DNA of 64,000 nt, from assembly GCF_002847285.1 (NCBI RefSeq), contig NZ_CP025407.1, positions 6,947,001-7,011,000 on the forward strand, given 5' to 3'. Numbering within the stretch: position 1 is the stretch's first letter; each line of letters opens with the position of its first letter. The position numbers and the translations under genes are program-made. Positions 52,167 to 61,488 of the stretch are shown here, piece by piece. Below the pieces are notes generated by a model. That model did no database searches, was not told the DNA's origin, and saw only the letters and a list, made by a program, of their open reading frames with translations. Source of the DNA: Streptomyces sp. CMB-StM0423 (lineage in GTDB: Bacteria; Actinomycetota; Actinomycetes; Streptomycetales; Streptomycetaceae).

Positions 52167-53417
52167 GTGCTGCGGGGATACGCCGAGTTGCTGCGCGTCA
52201 GACACGTCGGCAGGCTGCTCACCGGGACGCTCGTCGGGCGGCTGCCGAACGCCACCGCCGCGTTCGCCATCGTGCTGTTCGTCCGGGCGGAAGGCGGCTC
52301 GTACACCCTGGGCGGGATCCTCTCCGGCGGCTACGGCCTCGCCACCGCGATCGGGCAGCCGCTCCTCGGCCGCGCCGTCGACCTGCGCGGCCAGCCGCGC
52401 GTGCTGCTGCCCAGCGCGCTGCTCTCCGCCGCAGGGATGGCCCTCTTCGCCGTCGTCGGCATCGATCCGCTGCCGCTGGCCTGCGTAGCCGTCCTGGTCG
52501 CCGGGCTCTTCACGCCGCCGCTGGAGGGCGCCCTGCGGGCGCTGTGGCCCAGCGTGCTCAAGCGCGGCGACCGGGTGCACGGGGCGTACGCGCTGGACGC
52601 CGTGGCGCAGGAGGTGATGTTCGCCGTCGCGCCGCTGATCGTCACCCTGCTGGTCGCCACCGCCTCCGAGTCGGCCGCGCTGCTCGTGCTCAACGCCCTG
52701 GGTGTGCTGGGCGCCCTGTGGGTCGTCCTGTCACCGCCCGCCCGCCGGTGGCGCTCCGAGCCGCGCGAGGCGCACTGGCTGGGCGCGCTGCGGGCCCGCG
52801 GGCTGCTGGTGATCCTCGGCGCCTTCTTCTTCGTCGGCGTCGCCCTCGGCGGTACGGCCGTCGCCTCCGTCGCGTACGCCGACGCCCGCGGCGACGACGC
52901 CATCGGCGGCTATCTCCTCTCCGCGCTCGGCGCCGGTGCCCTGGTCGGCGGCATCGTCTACGGCGCGCGGCAGTGGCCTGGCCGGGCCGAGCGGCGGCTG
53001 CAGTTGCTGCTGGTGGGCCTGGCGGTCGGCTATCTGCCGCTGATGCTCACGCCCGGCACGGCCGCCATGACGTTGCTCTCCGGTGTCGCGGGCCTGTTCC
53101 TCGCCCCGGCGCTCGCCTGCTCGTTCGTCGTCGTCGACCGGCACGCGCCGCGCGGCACGGCCACGGAGGCGTTCTCCTGGCTGGTCACGACCTTCGGTTT
53201 CGGCGCCGCCGCGGGCACCGCGATCAGCGGTCCCGCGGTCGAGCGCGGCGGCGAGACGGGCGGCTTCGCGGTCGTCGGCCTCGGCGGGGCGGCGGCGCTG
53301 CTGGTGCTGACCGGCTTCGTACGGGTTCTTGCGGGCACCGGCCGCCCGCCCCGACCGGCCGAAAAAGATCGAATCGGCGGAGCTGCACCCGGTTTCGAAA
53401 CAGAGCGACAGGCGTAA
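52167..53417 (+). CDS. MFS transporter, probable exporter
   Basis: The 416-residue protein has about 12 hydrophobic segments. It starts VLRGYAELLRVRHVGRLLTGTLVGRLPNATAAFAIVLF and has MFS loop motifs such as GQPLLGRAVDLRGQPRVLL between spans 2 and 3. It resembles drug-efflux-type MFS proteins. The substrate is unknown. GTG 52167 follows GGGAGGGG. It is controlled from the palindrome at 52111-52145 by the divergent LacI-type protein. Its TAA stop (53415-53417) forms part of the pafA -10 box. Confidence 0.88.
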   Translation: MLRGYAELLRVRHVGRLLTGTLVGRLPNATAAFAIVLFVRAEGGSYTLGGILSGGYGLATAIGQPLLGRAVDLRGQPRVLLPSALLSAAGMALFAVVGIDPLPLACVAVLVAGLFTPPLEGALRALWPSVLKRGDRVHGAYALDAVAQEVMFAVAPLIVTLLVATASESAALLVLNALGVLGALWVVLSPPARRWRSEPREAHWLGALRARGLLVILGAFFFVGVALGGTAVASVAYADARGDDAIGGYLLSALGAGALVGGIVYGARQWPGRAERRLQLLLVGLAVGYLPLMLTPGTAAMTLLSGVAGLFLAPALACSFVVVDRHAPRGTATEAFSWLVTTFGFGAAAGTAISGPAVERGGETGGFAVVGLGGAAALLVLTGFVRVLAGTGRPPRPAEKDRIGGAAPGFETERQA

Positions 53418-53420
53418 TGT
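53415..53420 (+). promoter_or_regulatory. -10 box (TAATGT) of pafA, probable leaderless start
   Basis: TAATGT ends 6 nt before ATG 53427 and overlaps the MFS stop codon. There is no ribosome site before pafA. Confidence 0.5.
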
Positions 53421-53426
53421 TCAGTC

Positions 53427-54788
53427 ATGGACCGCCGCATTTTCGGGCTTGAGAACGAGTACGGCGTCACGTGCACGTTCCGGGGGCAGCGCCGCCTGTC
53501 CCCGGACGAGGTGGCGCGCTACCTCTTCCGCCGGGTCGTCTCCTGGGGCCGCAGCAGCAACGTCTTCCTGCGCAACGGTGCACGCCTGTATCTGGACGTC
53601 GGCTCGCACCCCGAATACGCAACTCCCGAGTGTGACAACGTCATCGAGCTGGTCACCCACGACAAGGCGGGCGAGCGCATCCTCGAGGGCCTCCTCGTCG
53701 ACGCCGAGCGCCGGCTCCACGAGGAGGGCATCGCCGGCGACGTCTACCTCTTCAAGAACAACACCGACTCCGCCGGCAACTCCTACGGCTGCCACGAGAA
53801 CTATCTGGTGGCCCGGCACGGCGAGTTCTCCCGGCTCGCCGACATCCTCATCCCGTTCCTCGTCACCAGGCAGCTCATCTGCGGCGCCGGCAAGGTGCTG
53901 CAGACGCCGCGCGGCGCGGTCTACTGCGTCAGCCAGCGCGCGGAGCACATCTGGGAGGGCGTCAGCTCCGCCACGACGCGCTCCCGGCCCATCATCAACA
54001 CCCGCGACGAGCCGCACGCCGACGCCGAGCGCTACCGCCGGCTGCACGTCATCGTCGGCGACTCCAACATGTCCGAGACGACCATGCTGCTCAAGGTCGG
54101 CGCCACCGACCTGGTGCTGCGCATGATCGAGGCCGGCACGGTGATGCGCGACCTGACCCTGGAGAACCCGATCCGGGCCATCCGCGAGGTCAGCCACGAC
54201 ATGACCGGGCAGCGCAAGGTGCGCCTCGCCAGCGGGCGGGAGGCGTCCGCGCTGGAGGTGCAGCAGGAGTACTACGAGAAGGCCGTGGACTTCGTCGAGC
54301 GCCGCGGTATCCGCACCGGCGTCGTCGAGCAGGTCCTGGAGCTGTGGGGGCGCACCCTGGAGGCGATCCGCTCCCAGGACCTCGCCAAGGTCGGCACCGA
54401 GATCGACTGGGTGATGAAGCACCAGCTCATCGAGCGCTACCGGGCGAAGAACAACATCACCCTCTCCCACCCCCGGATCGCGCAGATAGACCTCGCGTAC
54501 CACGACATCCACCGCCGCCGCGGGCTGTACTACCTGCTGGAGAAGCGGGGCCAGGCCGCCCGGGTCTGCAACGACCTGAAGATCTTCGAGGCCAAATCGG
54601 TCCCGCCGCAGACCACCCGGGCCAGGCTGCGCGGCGACTTCATCCGCCGGGCGCAGGAGCAGCGGCGCGACTTCACGGTGGACTGGGTGCATCTGAAGCT
54701 GAACGACCAGGCGCAGCGGACCGTGCTGTGCAAGGACCCGTTCCGCTCCGTGGACGACCGGGTGGAAAAGCTGATCGCCGGAATGTAG
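53427..54788 (+). CDS. pafA: PafA, Pup--protein ligase
   Basis: The 453-residue enzyme joins the C-terminal Glu of Pup to target lysines using ATP. It has the Dop/PafA landmarks [11 protein letters not shown] (catalytic Glu about residue 9), [27 protein letters not shown] and [31 protein letters not shown]. The C-terminal small domain contains [11 protein letters not shown]. It appears leaderless. PafA belongs with dop, pup, arc and prcBA upstream even though the LacI/MFS pair intervenes. Confidence 0.97.
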   Translation: MDRRIFGLENEYGVTCTFRGQRRLSPDEVARYLFRRVVSWGRSSNVFLRNGARLYLDVGSHPEYATPECDNVIELVTHDKAGERILEGLLVDAERRLHEEGIAGDVYLFKNNTDSAGNSYGCHENYLVARHGEFSRLADILIPFLVTRQLICGAGKVLQTPRGAVYCVSQRAEHIWEGVSSATTRSRPIINTRDEPHADAERYRRLHVIVGDSNMSETTMLLKVGATDLVLRMIEAGTVMRDLTLENPIRAIREVSHDMTGQRKVRLASGREASALEVQQEYYEKAVDFVERRGIRTGVVEQVLELWGRTLEAIRSQDLAKVGTEIDWVMKHQLIERYRAKNNITLSHPRIAQIDLAYHDIHRRRGLYYLLEKRGQAARVCNDLKIFEAKSVPPQTTRARLRGDFIRRAQEQRRDFTVDWVHLKLNDQAQRTVLCKDPFRSVDDRVEKLIAGM

Positions 54789-54891
54789 GCGGGGCGCGCG
54801 GTGGGTGCGGGACGGATGTGATGACGGGGATCCGGGCGCGAAGGCCGTAGAGTGGCCGGAGCTGCCCGGACCCCCTACACGAGTTGGACCC

Positions 54892-55902
54892 ATGACACAT
54901 CGCAGAATGACCCGCATGGGGGCGGCGCTCGTCGTGCCCGCCCTGCTGTTCGCCGCGGCCTGTGGCTCCGAGGACTCCTCCGACTCGGACAACGGGGGGA
55001 AGACCGGCGCCGTGACCAAGGTCACGGGCGCCTTCGGCGAGGAGCCGAAGTTCGACGTCCCGGACGACGCCAAGGCGTCCGACGAGGCCGTCGTCAAGGT
55101 CCTCAGCGAGGGCGACGGCGCCAAGGTCGGCAAGGGCGACCAGGTCCGGCTGGACTTCGCCGGCAAGACCATGAAGGGCGACCAGGACCTGGGCAGCACC
55201 TGGGCGCAGCCCGCCGCGGGCGGCGGCGGTGGCCAGCAGGCCGGCGGCGCCGTGCACCAGCAGCTCATGGGCAAGGTCGGCGAGCCGAACCAGTCGCTGC
55301 CGCCGGACGTCCTCGACTCCGTCGAGGGGCACACCGTGGGCAGCCGCCTGCTGGTCGAGGGCACCGCGGGCGCGCTCGTCGGCGAGAGCCTGAACCCCGA
55401 GTCCGGCATCAAGAAGGGCGACGGCCTGGTCTGGGTTATCGACGTTGCCGGCGCCGGGAAGGTCGACGCCAAGGCCGGGCTGAAGGGCGAGTCCGCCGAG
55501 CCGCGCGAGGGCATGCCGGAGATCGAGGTGCCCGCGGGCAAGGCCGCGAAGATCACCATCCCGGACGGCGCGGACGCCCCGAAGGAGCTGCAGGAGCAGG
55601 TCCTCGTCAAGGGCAAGGGCGCCAAGGTCGAGGCGGGCCAGGGTCTCGTCGCCCAGTACACCGGCTACGCCTGGGAGGACGGCAAGAAGTTCGACGCCTC
55701 CTGGGACAACGCCGGCGCGGCCACCTTCCAGATCGGCACCGGCTCGGTCGTCGAGGGCTGGGACAAGGCGCTGGTCGGCAAGAAGGTCGGCGACCGGGTG
55801 CTCCTGGTCATTCCGCCCGACCTGGGCTACGGCAAGTCCAAGGGCCACGAACTGGAGAAGAAGACCCTCGTCTTCGTCGTCGACATCCTCGGCACGGTCT
55901 GA
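54892..55902 (+). CDS. FKBP-type peptidyl-prolyl isomerase, lipoprotein with two FKBP domains
   Basis: The 336-residue protein has a lipoprotein signal (lipobox FAAAC, Cys about residue 23) and a Ser/Asp linker. A first, degenerate FKBP domain (about 60-190) lacks most active-site residues and carries a Gly/Gln-rich insertion. A second, canonical FKBP domain (about 225-336) has KKFDASWDNAG, FQIGTGSVVEGWDKALVGKKVGDRVLLVIPPDLGYG and VFVVDILGTV. It would help fold exported proteins at the outer face of the membrane. ATG 54892 is chosen for the signal peptide; TAGAGT near 54848 may be its -10. Confidence 0.88.
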   Translation: MTHRRMTRMGAALVVPALLFAAACGSEDSSDSDNGGKTGAVTKVTGAFGEEPKFDVPDDAKASDEAVVKVLSEGDGAKVGKGDQVRLDFAGKTMKGDQDLGSTWAQPAAGGGGGQQAGGAVHQQLMGKVGEPNQSLPPDVLDSVEGHTVGSRLLVEGTAGALVGESLNPESGIKKGDGLVWVIDVAGAGKVDAKAGLKGESAEPREGMPEIEVPAGKAAKITIPDGADAPKELQEQVLVKGKGAKVEAGQGLVAQYTGYAWEDGKKFDASWDNAGAATFQIGTGSVVEGWDKALVGKKVGDRVLLVIPPDLGYGKSKGHELEKKTLVFVVDILGTV

Positions 55903-56084
55903 CCCGCGGTCCGCGCGGCCGGCGCGGGCCCGGACACCCCGGGTGCGGTGACGACCACCGGCACCGGGAGCCGCCCGAGGGCCGCCGGCCGCCCCCCCGG
56001 GGAGGCGGCGGCACCGGCGCCCCGGGGTGTCTGCAAGACTTACGGCCCAGTCACCGACCACCCATGCGCGAGGAGTGTTCTTCC

Positions 56085-56459
56085 GTGAGCATCGACAAGC
56101 CCGAGGTCGACTTCCCCGAGGGCCCGCCGCCGGCCGAACTGGAGGTCCAGGACCTGTGGGAGGGCGATGGACCCGTCGCGAAGGCCGGTGACACCGTCTC
56201 CGTCCACTACGTCGGGGTCGCCTTCTCCAGCGGCGAGGAGTTCGACGCGAGCTGGAACCGCGGCAAGCCGCTGCAGTTCCAGCTCGGTGCCGGCCAGGTC
56301 ATCCCCGGCTGGGACCAGGGCGTGGCGGGCATGAAGGTCGGCGGCCGCCGCCGGCTGACCATCCCGCCGCACCTGGCCTACGGCGAGGCCGGCGCCGGCG
56401 GCGGCCGGATCAAGCCCGGCGAGACACTGATCTTCGTCTGCGACCTGGTCGCGGTCTGA
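56085..56459 (+). CDS. FKBP-type peptidyl-prolyl isomerase, cytoplasmic
   Basis: The 124-residue single-domain FKBP has the complete binding pocket: VSVHYVGVAFSSGEEFDASWNRG, FQLGAGQVIPGWDQGVAGMKVGGRRRLTIPPHLAYGEAG and ETLIFVCDLVAV. It accelerates proline isomerisation in the cytosol and would bind FK506. GTG 56085 with GAGGAG upstream gives the usual actinobacterial length; the upstream in-frame ATG at 56064 adds only seven residues. A strong terminator follows. Confidence 0.93.
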   Translation: MSIDKPEVDFPEGPPPAELEVQDLWEGDGPVAKAGDTVSVHYVGVAFSSGEEFDASWNRGKPLQFQLGAGQVIPGWDQGVAGMKVGGRRRLTIPPHLAYGEAGAGGGRIKPGETLIFVCDLVAV

Positions 56460-56486
56460 CGGCACCGTCCGCACACAGCAGAGCGC

Positions 56487-56514
56487 AAGGCCCCCGCCGT
56501 ACGGCGGGGGCCTT
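56487..56514 (+). terminator. Strong intrinsic terminator after the FKBP gene
   Basis: AAGGCCCCCGCCG (56487-56499) and CGGCGGGGGCCTT (56502-56514) form a perfect 13-bp stem with a TA loop, followed by CGCTTT. Confidence 0.85.
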
Positions 56515-56638
56515 CGCTTTGGCCGCCGGGCCCAGGCGGAGTACCGTCGTCATCTGCGAACAGCAGCGACACGTGCGGTAAACGGTCGCCGGCGGCAGCC
56601 GCCCGCTGCCCCGGACGCGCAATAAGGAGACCCCCTCG

Positions 56639-57655
56639 ATGGCGATCGCCAAGGCGGAGCGGCTGATGTGCCTGGCGCTGTGCCTGCTCGGCACCGGCCG
56701 CCCGCTCAGCAAGCGGGAGCTGCGCACGTCCATCGAGGCGTACGTGGAAGCCTTCGGACCCGGCCGCGGGACCGCGTTCGGCTCCGACACCTCCGGCGAG
56801 GACGCCTTCAACCGGATGTTCGAGCGCGACAAGGACGACCTGCGCGAGCTGGGCATGGTGATCGACACCGTCGAGGGGCTGGACGGCGAGCCCGGCTATC
56901 TGGCCCGCAGGGACAACAACCGGCTGCCGCCCGTCACCCTGGACGCGGAAGAGGCCGCCGCGCTCGGAGTGGCTGCGAAAGTCTGGCAGCAGGCCCGGCT
57001 CGCGGGTGCGGCCAGTGGCGCGCTGCAGAAGCTGCGCGCCGCCGGGATGCCGCTCGCGGGGGAGGGAGACGACCCCGAGGCCGGTGCGGTGGAGCAGGTC
57101 AGCGCGCTGGAGCCGCGGATTCCGGTGCGCGAGGCGGCGTTCGAGCCGCTGATGCTCGCCTGCCGGGACCGCCGGCCCGTCGTCTTCCCGTACCGCAAGG
57201 CCAATGCGGCCCGCCCGGAGGAGCGGCACGTCGAGCCGTGGCAATTGGAGTGCTGGCGGGGCCACTGGTACCTCGTCGGCCACGACCGCGGCCGCGACGC
57301 CGAGCGCGTCTTCCGGCTCTCGCGCATCACCGGACGGGTCCGCAACCGCGGCCGCGGCTTCACCGCCGAGGTGCCGGACCGGGTGACCGTACGCGAGACC
57401 GTCGAGCGCTGGGCCGGCGAGAGCGCGGACCGCTCGGCCCTGATCCGGCTGCGCACCGGCGCCGGCTACCCGCTGCGCGCCCGCGCGTACGGCATCCGCG
57501 AGGCGGTGCTGCCCGGCTGGGACGAGCTGGAGATCCCGTACGGGCACGGACTGGACGCCTGGCTGGTGGAGTTCGGTCCTGACGTGGTGGTCCTGGAGCC
57601 CGCCGAGCTGCGGGCCGACGTCATCGACCGGCTGCGTGCCGTGGCCAAGGGCTGA
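56639..57655 (+). CDS. pafB: PafB, WYL-domain transcriptional activator of the DNA-damage response
   Basis: The 338-residue protein has a winged HTH (about 5-85; LMCLALCLLGTGRPLSKRELRTSIEAYV), a WYL domain (about 145-230; VFPYRKANAARPEERHVEPWQLECWRGHWYLVGHDRGRDAERVFRLSRI) and a WCX C-terminus. With PafC it forms the heterodimeric PafBC activator of the LexA-independent mycobacterial and actinobacterial DNA-damage regulon. ATG 56639 follows AAGGAGACC. The pafC gene begins 17 nt after its stop. Confidence 0.95.
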   Translation: MAIAKAERLMCLALCLLGTGRPLSKRELRTSIEAYVEAFGPGRGTAFGSDTSGEDAFNRMFERDKDDLRELGMVIDTVEGLDGEPGYLARRDNNRLPPVTLDAEEAAALGVAAKVWQQARLAGAASGALQKLRAAGMPLAGEGDDPEAGAVEQVSALEPRIPVREAAFEPLMLACRDRRPVVFPYRKANAARPEERHVEPWQLECWRGHWYLVGHDRGRDAERVFRLSRITGRVRNRGRGFTAEVPDRVTVRETVERWAGESADRSALIRLRTGAGYPLRARAYGIREAVLPGWDELEIPYGHGLDAWLVEFGPDVVVLEPAELRADVIDRLRAVAKG

Positions 57656-57671
57656 GGGGGAGCGGGGAGAA

Positions 57672-58625
57672 GTGGCCAGTGCCATCGACCAGACCCGGCG
57701 GATGCTGTCGCTGGTGACGTATCTGCGGGAGCGCAACGGCGCATACCTGTCGGACGTCGCCCGCGCCTTCGGTGTCACCGAGGACGAGCTGATCTCCGAC
57801 CTGGACGTGCTGCCCATGTGCGGCACGAGCTTCCGCGGCGGCGATCTGCTGGACATCGACACCGACGGCGAGCGCATCTGGTTCCACAATCCCGAGTCCA
57901 CCGGCACCGGCGAGCCGCTGCGACTGGCCGCGGACGAGGCCACCGCGCTGCTGGTGGCGGCCCGGGCCGTGGCCACTTTGCCGGGGCTGCGGGCCGGTGA
58001 CCGGCGGGCGCTGCTGCGGGCCACCGCGAAGCTGGAGGCCGCGGCCGGCGAGTCGGCGGCGGCCAGCTCCAGCCTGTCGGTGACGTTCGAGTCCGAGGGC
58101 GGGGTCTTCGCCGAGGTGGACCGGGCGATCTCCGAGCGGCGCCGGCTGTGGCTGCGGTACTACTCGCCGTCCCGCGACGAGCTGACCGAGCGCGAGATCG
58201 ATCCGATCCGGCTGGTCTCCGTCGGGCACACGTACGTGGAGGCGTGGTGCCGGCTGTCGGAGGCGCGGCGGACGTTCCGGCTCGACCGGGTCGCCGAGAT
58301 CCGGATCCTCGACGCGCCCGCCGACCCGCCGCCCGTCGAGCTGCGCGATCTGTCCGAGGGCATCGTCCAGCCGTCCGCCGAGGACCCCGAGGTCGTCATC
58401 GAGGTGGGCCCGGGCGGGCGTTGGGTCGCCGAGTACTACCCGCACGACAGCGCGGAGGAGCTGACCGACGGGGGGCTGCGGATCTCGCTGCGGGCCCCGG
58501 ACCCGGCGTCGCTGCGCCGGCTGGCGCTGCGGCTGGGGCGGGACGGGCGGATCGTGGCGCCGGGCGATCTTGCGGACAGCGCGCGCGAAGCGGCGGTCAA
58601 GGCGCTGGCCGCGTACGACGTTTAG
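57672..58625 (+). CDS. pafC: PafC, WYL-domain partner of PafB
   Basis: The 317-residue protein parallels PafB. It has an HTH (about 5-60; RMLSLVTYLRERNGAYLSDVARAFGVTEDELISDLDVLPMCG), a WYL domain (about 145-215; LWLRYYSPSRDELTEREIDPIRLVSVGHTYVEAWCRLSEARRTFRLDRV) and a WCX domain (about 235-317). It starts with GTG 57672, with GGGGAG just upstream, and is coupled to pafB. The WYL pocket is thought to sense a nucleic-acid ligand produced by DNA damage. Confidence 0.95.
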   Translation: MASAIDQTRRMLSLVTYLRERNGAYLSDVARAFGVTEDELISDLDVLPMCGTSFRGGDLLDIDTDGERIWFHNPESTGTGEPLRLAADEATALLVAARAVATLPGLRAGDRRALLRATAKLEAAAGESAAASSSLSVTFESEGGVFAEVDRAISERRRLWLRYYSPSRDELTEREIDPIRLVSVGHTYVEAWCRLSEARRTFRLDRVAEIRILDAPADPPPVELRDLSEGIVQPSAEDPEVVIEVGPGGRWVAEYYPHDSAEELTDGGLRISLRAPDPASLRRLALRLGRDGRIVAPGDLADSAREAAVKALAAYDV

Positions 58626-58720
58626 TGCCAAGCTTAGTAATTCCGGCATAAGGCGCGTACCGTACGAATCGGTGATCGGCTCCTTCGGACGCCGGTGTCT
58701 TCCGGGGCCGCGGCGGCGGC

Positions 58721-58726
58721 TAGGCT
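58721..58726 (+). promoter_or_regulatory. -10 box (TAGGCT), probable leaderless start
   Basis: TAGGCT ends 6 nt before ATG 58733 (and 9 nt before ATG 58736). Confidence 0.45.
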
Positions 58727-58732
58727 TCGCCC

Positions 58733-58957
58733 ATGATGTGGCCCATGACCGCCGTCGCGCTCGGCTTCCTCGGGCTCGTCGCCCTCGCCGTTCCGGCCCT
58801 TCGCGTCGGCCTCGAAGTGCACCGGCTCGCCCGCCGGCTGGACGACGCGGCGCAGCAGATCAGCCGTGCGACGCGGGATCTGGAACGCTCCGCGGCGGAC
58901 GTCGCCCGGCGGGCGGGCTCGACAGGTGACCTCCCCGGATCGGATTTCGGGAGGTAG
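58733..58957 (+). CDS. Small single-span membrane protein
   Basis: The 74-residue protein has one N-terminal membrane segment (about 5-25, MTAVALGFLGLVALAVPALRV) and an amphipathic, probably coiled-coil cytoplasmic part (LEVHRLARRLDDAAQQISRATRDLERSAADVARR). Two adjacent ATG codons (58733, 58736) are possible starts. It lies between pafC and tatA, on the same strand. It is conserved in Streptomyces, as far as I recall, without known function. The shape is reminiscent of a DUF948-like or TatB-like protein, but there is no Tat signature. Confidence 0.7.
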   Translation: MMWPMTAVALGFLGLVALAVPALRVGLEVHRLARRLDDAAQQISRATRDLERSAADVARRAGSTGDLPGSDFGR

Positions 58958-59091
58958 GCTGCAGGTCGCGGCTCCGGTGCGAGGCGGGGGCCACGATTGG
59001 TGTACGCCGGGGGATTGCCCGGAGTTCACCCCCGCGGGTTACGATCGATCACGCCCAAACCCACGCAGCCTCGGTGAGAAGGTAGACGCAT

Positions 59092-59400
59092 ATGTTCGGA
59101 CGGCTCGGCCCTACCGAGATCATCCTGATTCTCGTCGTCGTCATCCTGCTGTTCGGCGCGAAGAAGCTTCCGGACATGGCCCGTTCGCTGGGCAAGTCGG
59201 CCCGCATCCTCAAGAGCGAGGCCAAGGCCATGAAGAACGAGGGCAAGACGGACGAGGCCGCTCCTGCGGACCCGCCGCAGCCCGCGCCTAAGACCATCCA
59301 GGCTGCCCCCGGCGACGTGACCAGCTCCCGTCCGGTCAGCGAGCCGCAGGTCAACGACCAGCAGCCGCAGGCTCAGACGCAGCAGCAGTCGCAGCGCTGA
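59092..59400 (+). CDS. tatA: Sec-independent translocase subunit TatA
   Basis: The 102-residue protein has the TatA layout: a short periplasmic N-terminus, a membrane span ([38 protein letters not shown], with the FGAKKLP hinge), an amphipathic helix and a long Gln/Pro-rich tail. TatA oligomers form the pore through which folded Tat substrates cross. AAGG precedes ATG 59092. tatC follows 61 nt later. A tatB gene is not in this window. Confidence 0.95.
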   Translation: MFGRLGPTEIILILVVVILLFGAKKLPDMARSLGKSARILKSEAKAMKNEGKTDEAAPADPPQPAPKTIQAAPGDVTSSRPVSEPQVNDQQPQAQTQQQSQR

Positions 59401-59461
59401 CCGATCCGCAGGGGCACTCCGCGGCCGGAGACGGCCTCGCGGCACGAGATGAGGACGTGGG

Positions 59462-60466
59462 TTGCTAAGCGTTGCCCGCCGTAAGGAGCGCAAGGAGCGC
59501 GAGGAGAGGGACCCCGAGGGGCGCATGCCGCTCGCGGAGCACCTGAGGGAGCTTCGCGACCGGCTCGTCAAGGCCGTCGGGGCCATCCTCGCCGTCTGTA
59601 TCGTCGCGCTCTTCTTCTATCAGGACATCGTCGACTTCCTGATGGACCCGGTGCTCGAATCCGTCGGCTGCCCGGACGACCTGAAGGCGTCCGACATCGG
59701 CAAGCAGGAGGACTGCGCCTCCTTCACGGTCAACGGCCTCATCTCGCCGTTCACCATCATGCTGAAGGTCTCCTTCATGACCGGCATGGTGGTCTCGACG
59801 CCGATCTGGCTGTACCAGTTGTGGGCGTTCCTCGCCCCTGGGCTGCACAAGAACGAGAAGAAGTACTCGCTCGGGTTCGTCGCCGCGGGCGTGCCGCTCT
59901 TCCTCGGCGGTGCCTTCTTCGCGTACAAGATCCTGCCGACCACGGCCGAGGTGCTGCTGGAGTTCACCCCGGAGAACGCCACCAACCTGCTGCCGCTGCC
60001 GGAGTTCATCGACCTGCTGACCCGCATGGTCGTGGTCTTCGGGCTCGCCTTCGAGCTGCCGCTCGTGCTGGTGATGCTGAACATGGGCGGGGCCGTCACC
60101 GGGCGCCGCATGCTCGGCTGGTGGCGGGCCATGATCTTCGGCATCGTCGCCTTCGGCGCCGTCGCCACTCCCAGCACCGACCCGATCGGCATGTTCGCGC
60201 TGGCCGGCCCGGTGATCGTGCTGTACTTCCTGGCGACCGGGTTCTCCCTGCTCAACGACCGCCGCCGGGCCCGTATCGCGGCCCGTGGGCCGGCGGACGA
60301 CGAGGCGTCCGACCTCGACCTCACGCCCGAGGACGTGGGCGACGTGGAGCCCGTGAGCGCGTCGGCGACGCTGCCCGAGCAGTCCACCGGCGAGGCCGAC
60401 AGTGCAGGTGGCGGCGGGAGCGGGGACAGCACGCCCCGCAGAAATGGTTACGACGACGCCACCTGA
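59462..60466 (+). CDS. tatC: Sec-independent translocase subunit TatC
   Basis: The 334-residue protein has a basic N-terminus, the conserved EHLRELRDRLVKA and six membrane spans. It keeps the TatC motifs SPFTIMLKVSFMTGMVVSTPIWLYQLWAFLAPGLHKNEKK and FGLAFELPLVLVML. It recognises the twin-arginine signal. The long Asp/Glu/Ser-rich C-terminal tail (about 265-334) is typical of actinobacteria. The start is a TTG at 59462 with GAGG seven bases upstream, giving MLSVARRKERKE. No ATG or GTG start fits better. Confidence 0.94.
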   Translation: MLSVARRKERKEREERDPEGRMPLAEHLRELRDRLVKAVGAILAVCIVALFFYQDIVDFLMDPVLESVGCPDDLKASDIGKQEDCASFTVNGLISPFTIMLKVSFMTGMVVSTPIWLYQLWAFLAPGLHKNEKKYSLGFVAAGVPLFLGGAFFAYKILPTTAEVLLEFTPENATNLLPLPEFIDLLTRMVVVFGLAFELPLVLVMLNMGGAVTGRRMLGWWRAMIFGIVAFGAVATPSTDPIGMFALAGPVIVLYFLATGFSLLNDRRRARIAARGPADDEASDLDLTPEDVGDVEPVSASATLPEQSTGEADSAGGGGSGDSTPRRNGYDDAT

Positions 60467-60470
60467 GCGC

Positions 60471-60476
60471 TAGGGT
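60471..60476 (+). promoter_or_regulatory. -10 box (TAGGGT), probable leaderless start
   Basis: TAGGGT ends 7 nt before GTG 60484, immediately after the tatC stop codon. Confidence 0.5.
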
Positions 60477-60483
60477 CACGCGG

Positions 60484-61374
60484 GTGACCAGCGATATCAC
60501 CGTGTTCGTCAACCCCACCGCGGGCCGCGGCCGGGGTGCCCAGGCCGCCCCCGTCGTCACCGAGGCGCTGCGCGACGCCGGCTACGAGGTGACCACCGTC
60601 CAGGGCCGCGACGCCGCCACCGCGCTCGCCGGCGCCCGCGAGGCCGTCGCCGCGGGCACGGGGGCGCTCATATCGGTCGGCGGCGACGGGATGGCCGCCC
60701 TCGCGCTGCAGGCCGTGGCCGGCACCGAGGTGCCCGTGGGTATCGTGGCCGTGGGCACCGGCAACGACTTCGCCCGCGCCACCGGGCTGCCCGTGCGCGA
60801 CCCGGCCGCCGCCGCGGAGGTCGTCGTGGGGGCCCTGGAGTCCGGCAGCACCCGGGCGATCGACCTGGGCAAGGCGGGGGAGACGTACTTCGGGACGGTG
60901 CTGGCCTCCGGGTTCGACTCCCGCGTCAACGACCGCGGCAACCGGATGAGCTGGCCGCCCGGGCGGTTCAAGTACGACGTGGCGATGGTCGCCGAGCTGG
61001 CGTCCTTCCGCCCGATCCCGTACAAGATGCGGCTCGACGACGGCCCCGAGACCGAGATCGAGGCGACCCTCGTGGCCGTCGGCAACGGCCCGTCGTACGG
61101 CGGGGGCATGCGGATCTGCCACGAGGCGCGGATGGACGACGGGCTCTTCGACATCACCGTCGTCGGCCGGTGCAGCCGGCGCACGCTGCTGCGGGTCTTC
61201 CCGCGGGTCTACAAGGGCACGCACCTGACCCATCCGGCCGTCACCGTGCACCGGGCCGCGCGGGTGTCGCTGAGTGCCGCGGACGTCACCGGGTACGCGG
61301 ACGGGGAGCCGCTGGGGCCGCTGCCGCTGACCGCGGAGTGCGTGCCGGGCGCGGCCCGGGTGCTGGTGCGCTGA
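60484..61374 (+). CDS. Diacylglycerol kinase family lipid kinase
   Basis: The 296-residue protein shows the DAGK catalytic fold. FVNPTAGRGRG is the nucleotide loop, SVGGDGMAALALQAV is the GGDG motif (Met where Thr is usual), and VGTGNDFARATGLP, NGPSYGGGMRICHEARMDDGLFDITVV and GYADGEPLGPLPL are also present. It would phosphorylate diacylglycerol or a related lipid at the membrane. It begins 17 nt after tatC and is followed by a helicase gene on the same strand. Confidence 0.9.
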   Translation: MTSDITVFVNPTAGRGRGAQAAPVVTEALRDAGYEVTTVQGRDAATALAGAREAVAAGTGALISVGGDGMAALALQAVAGTEVPVGIVAVGTGNDFARATGLPVRDPAAAAEVVVGALESGSTRAIDLGKAGETYFGTVLASGFDSRVNDRGNRMSWPPGRFKYDVAMVAELASFRPIPYKMRLDDGPETEIEATLVAVGNGPSYGGGMRICHEARMDDGLFDITVVGRCSRRTLLRVFPRVYKGTHLTHPAVTVHRAARVSLSAADVTGYADGEPLGPLPLTAECVPGAARVLVR

Positions 61375-61472
61375 GCCTCCGGCCACCCGGAACGCCGCTG
61401 GTCGCGGCCGCCTGCCGTCCGGCTGACCTGGGACGGTCCTTAAAGATCGGGTGCGCTGTCGGTGGCGCCCGG

Positions 61473-61478
61473 TAGGCT
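61473..61478 (+). promoter_or_regulatory. -10 box (TAGGCT) before the helicase gene
   Basis: TAGGCT ends 10 nt before ATG 61489. A transcript would have only a few leader bases. Confidence 0.4.
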
Positions 61479-61488
61479 CGTACTCACG

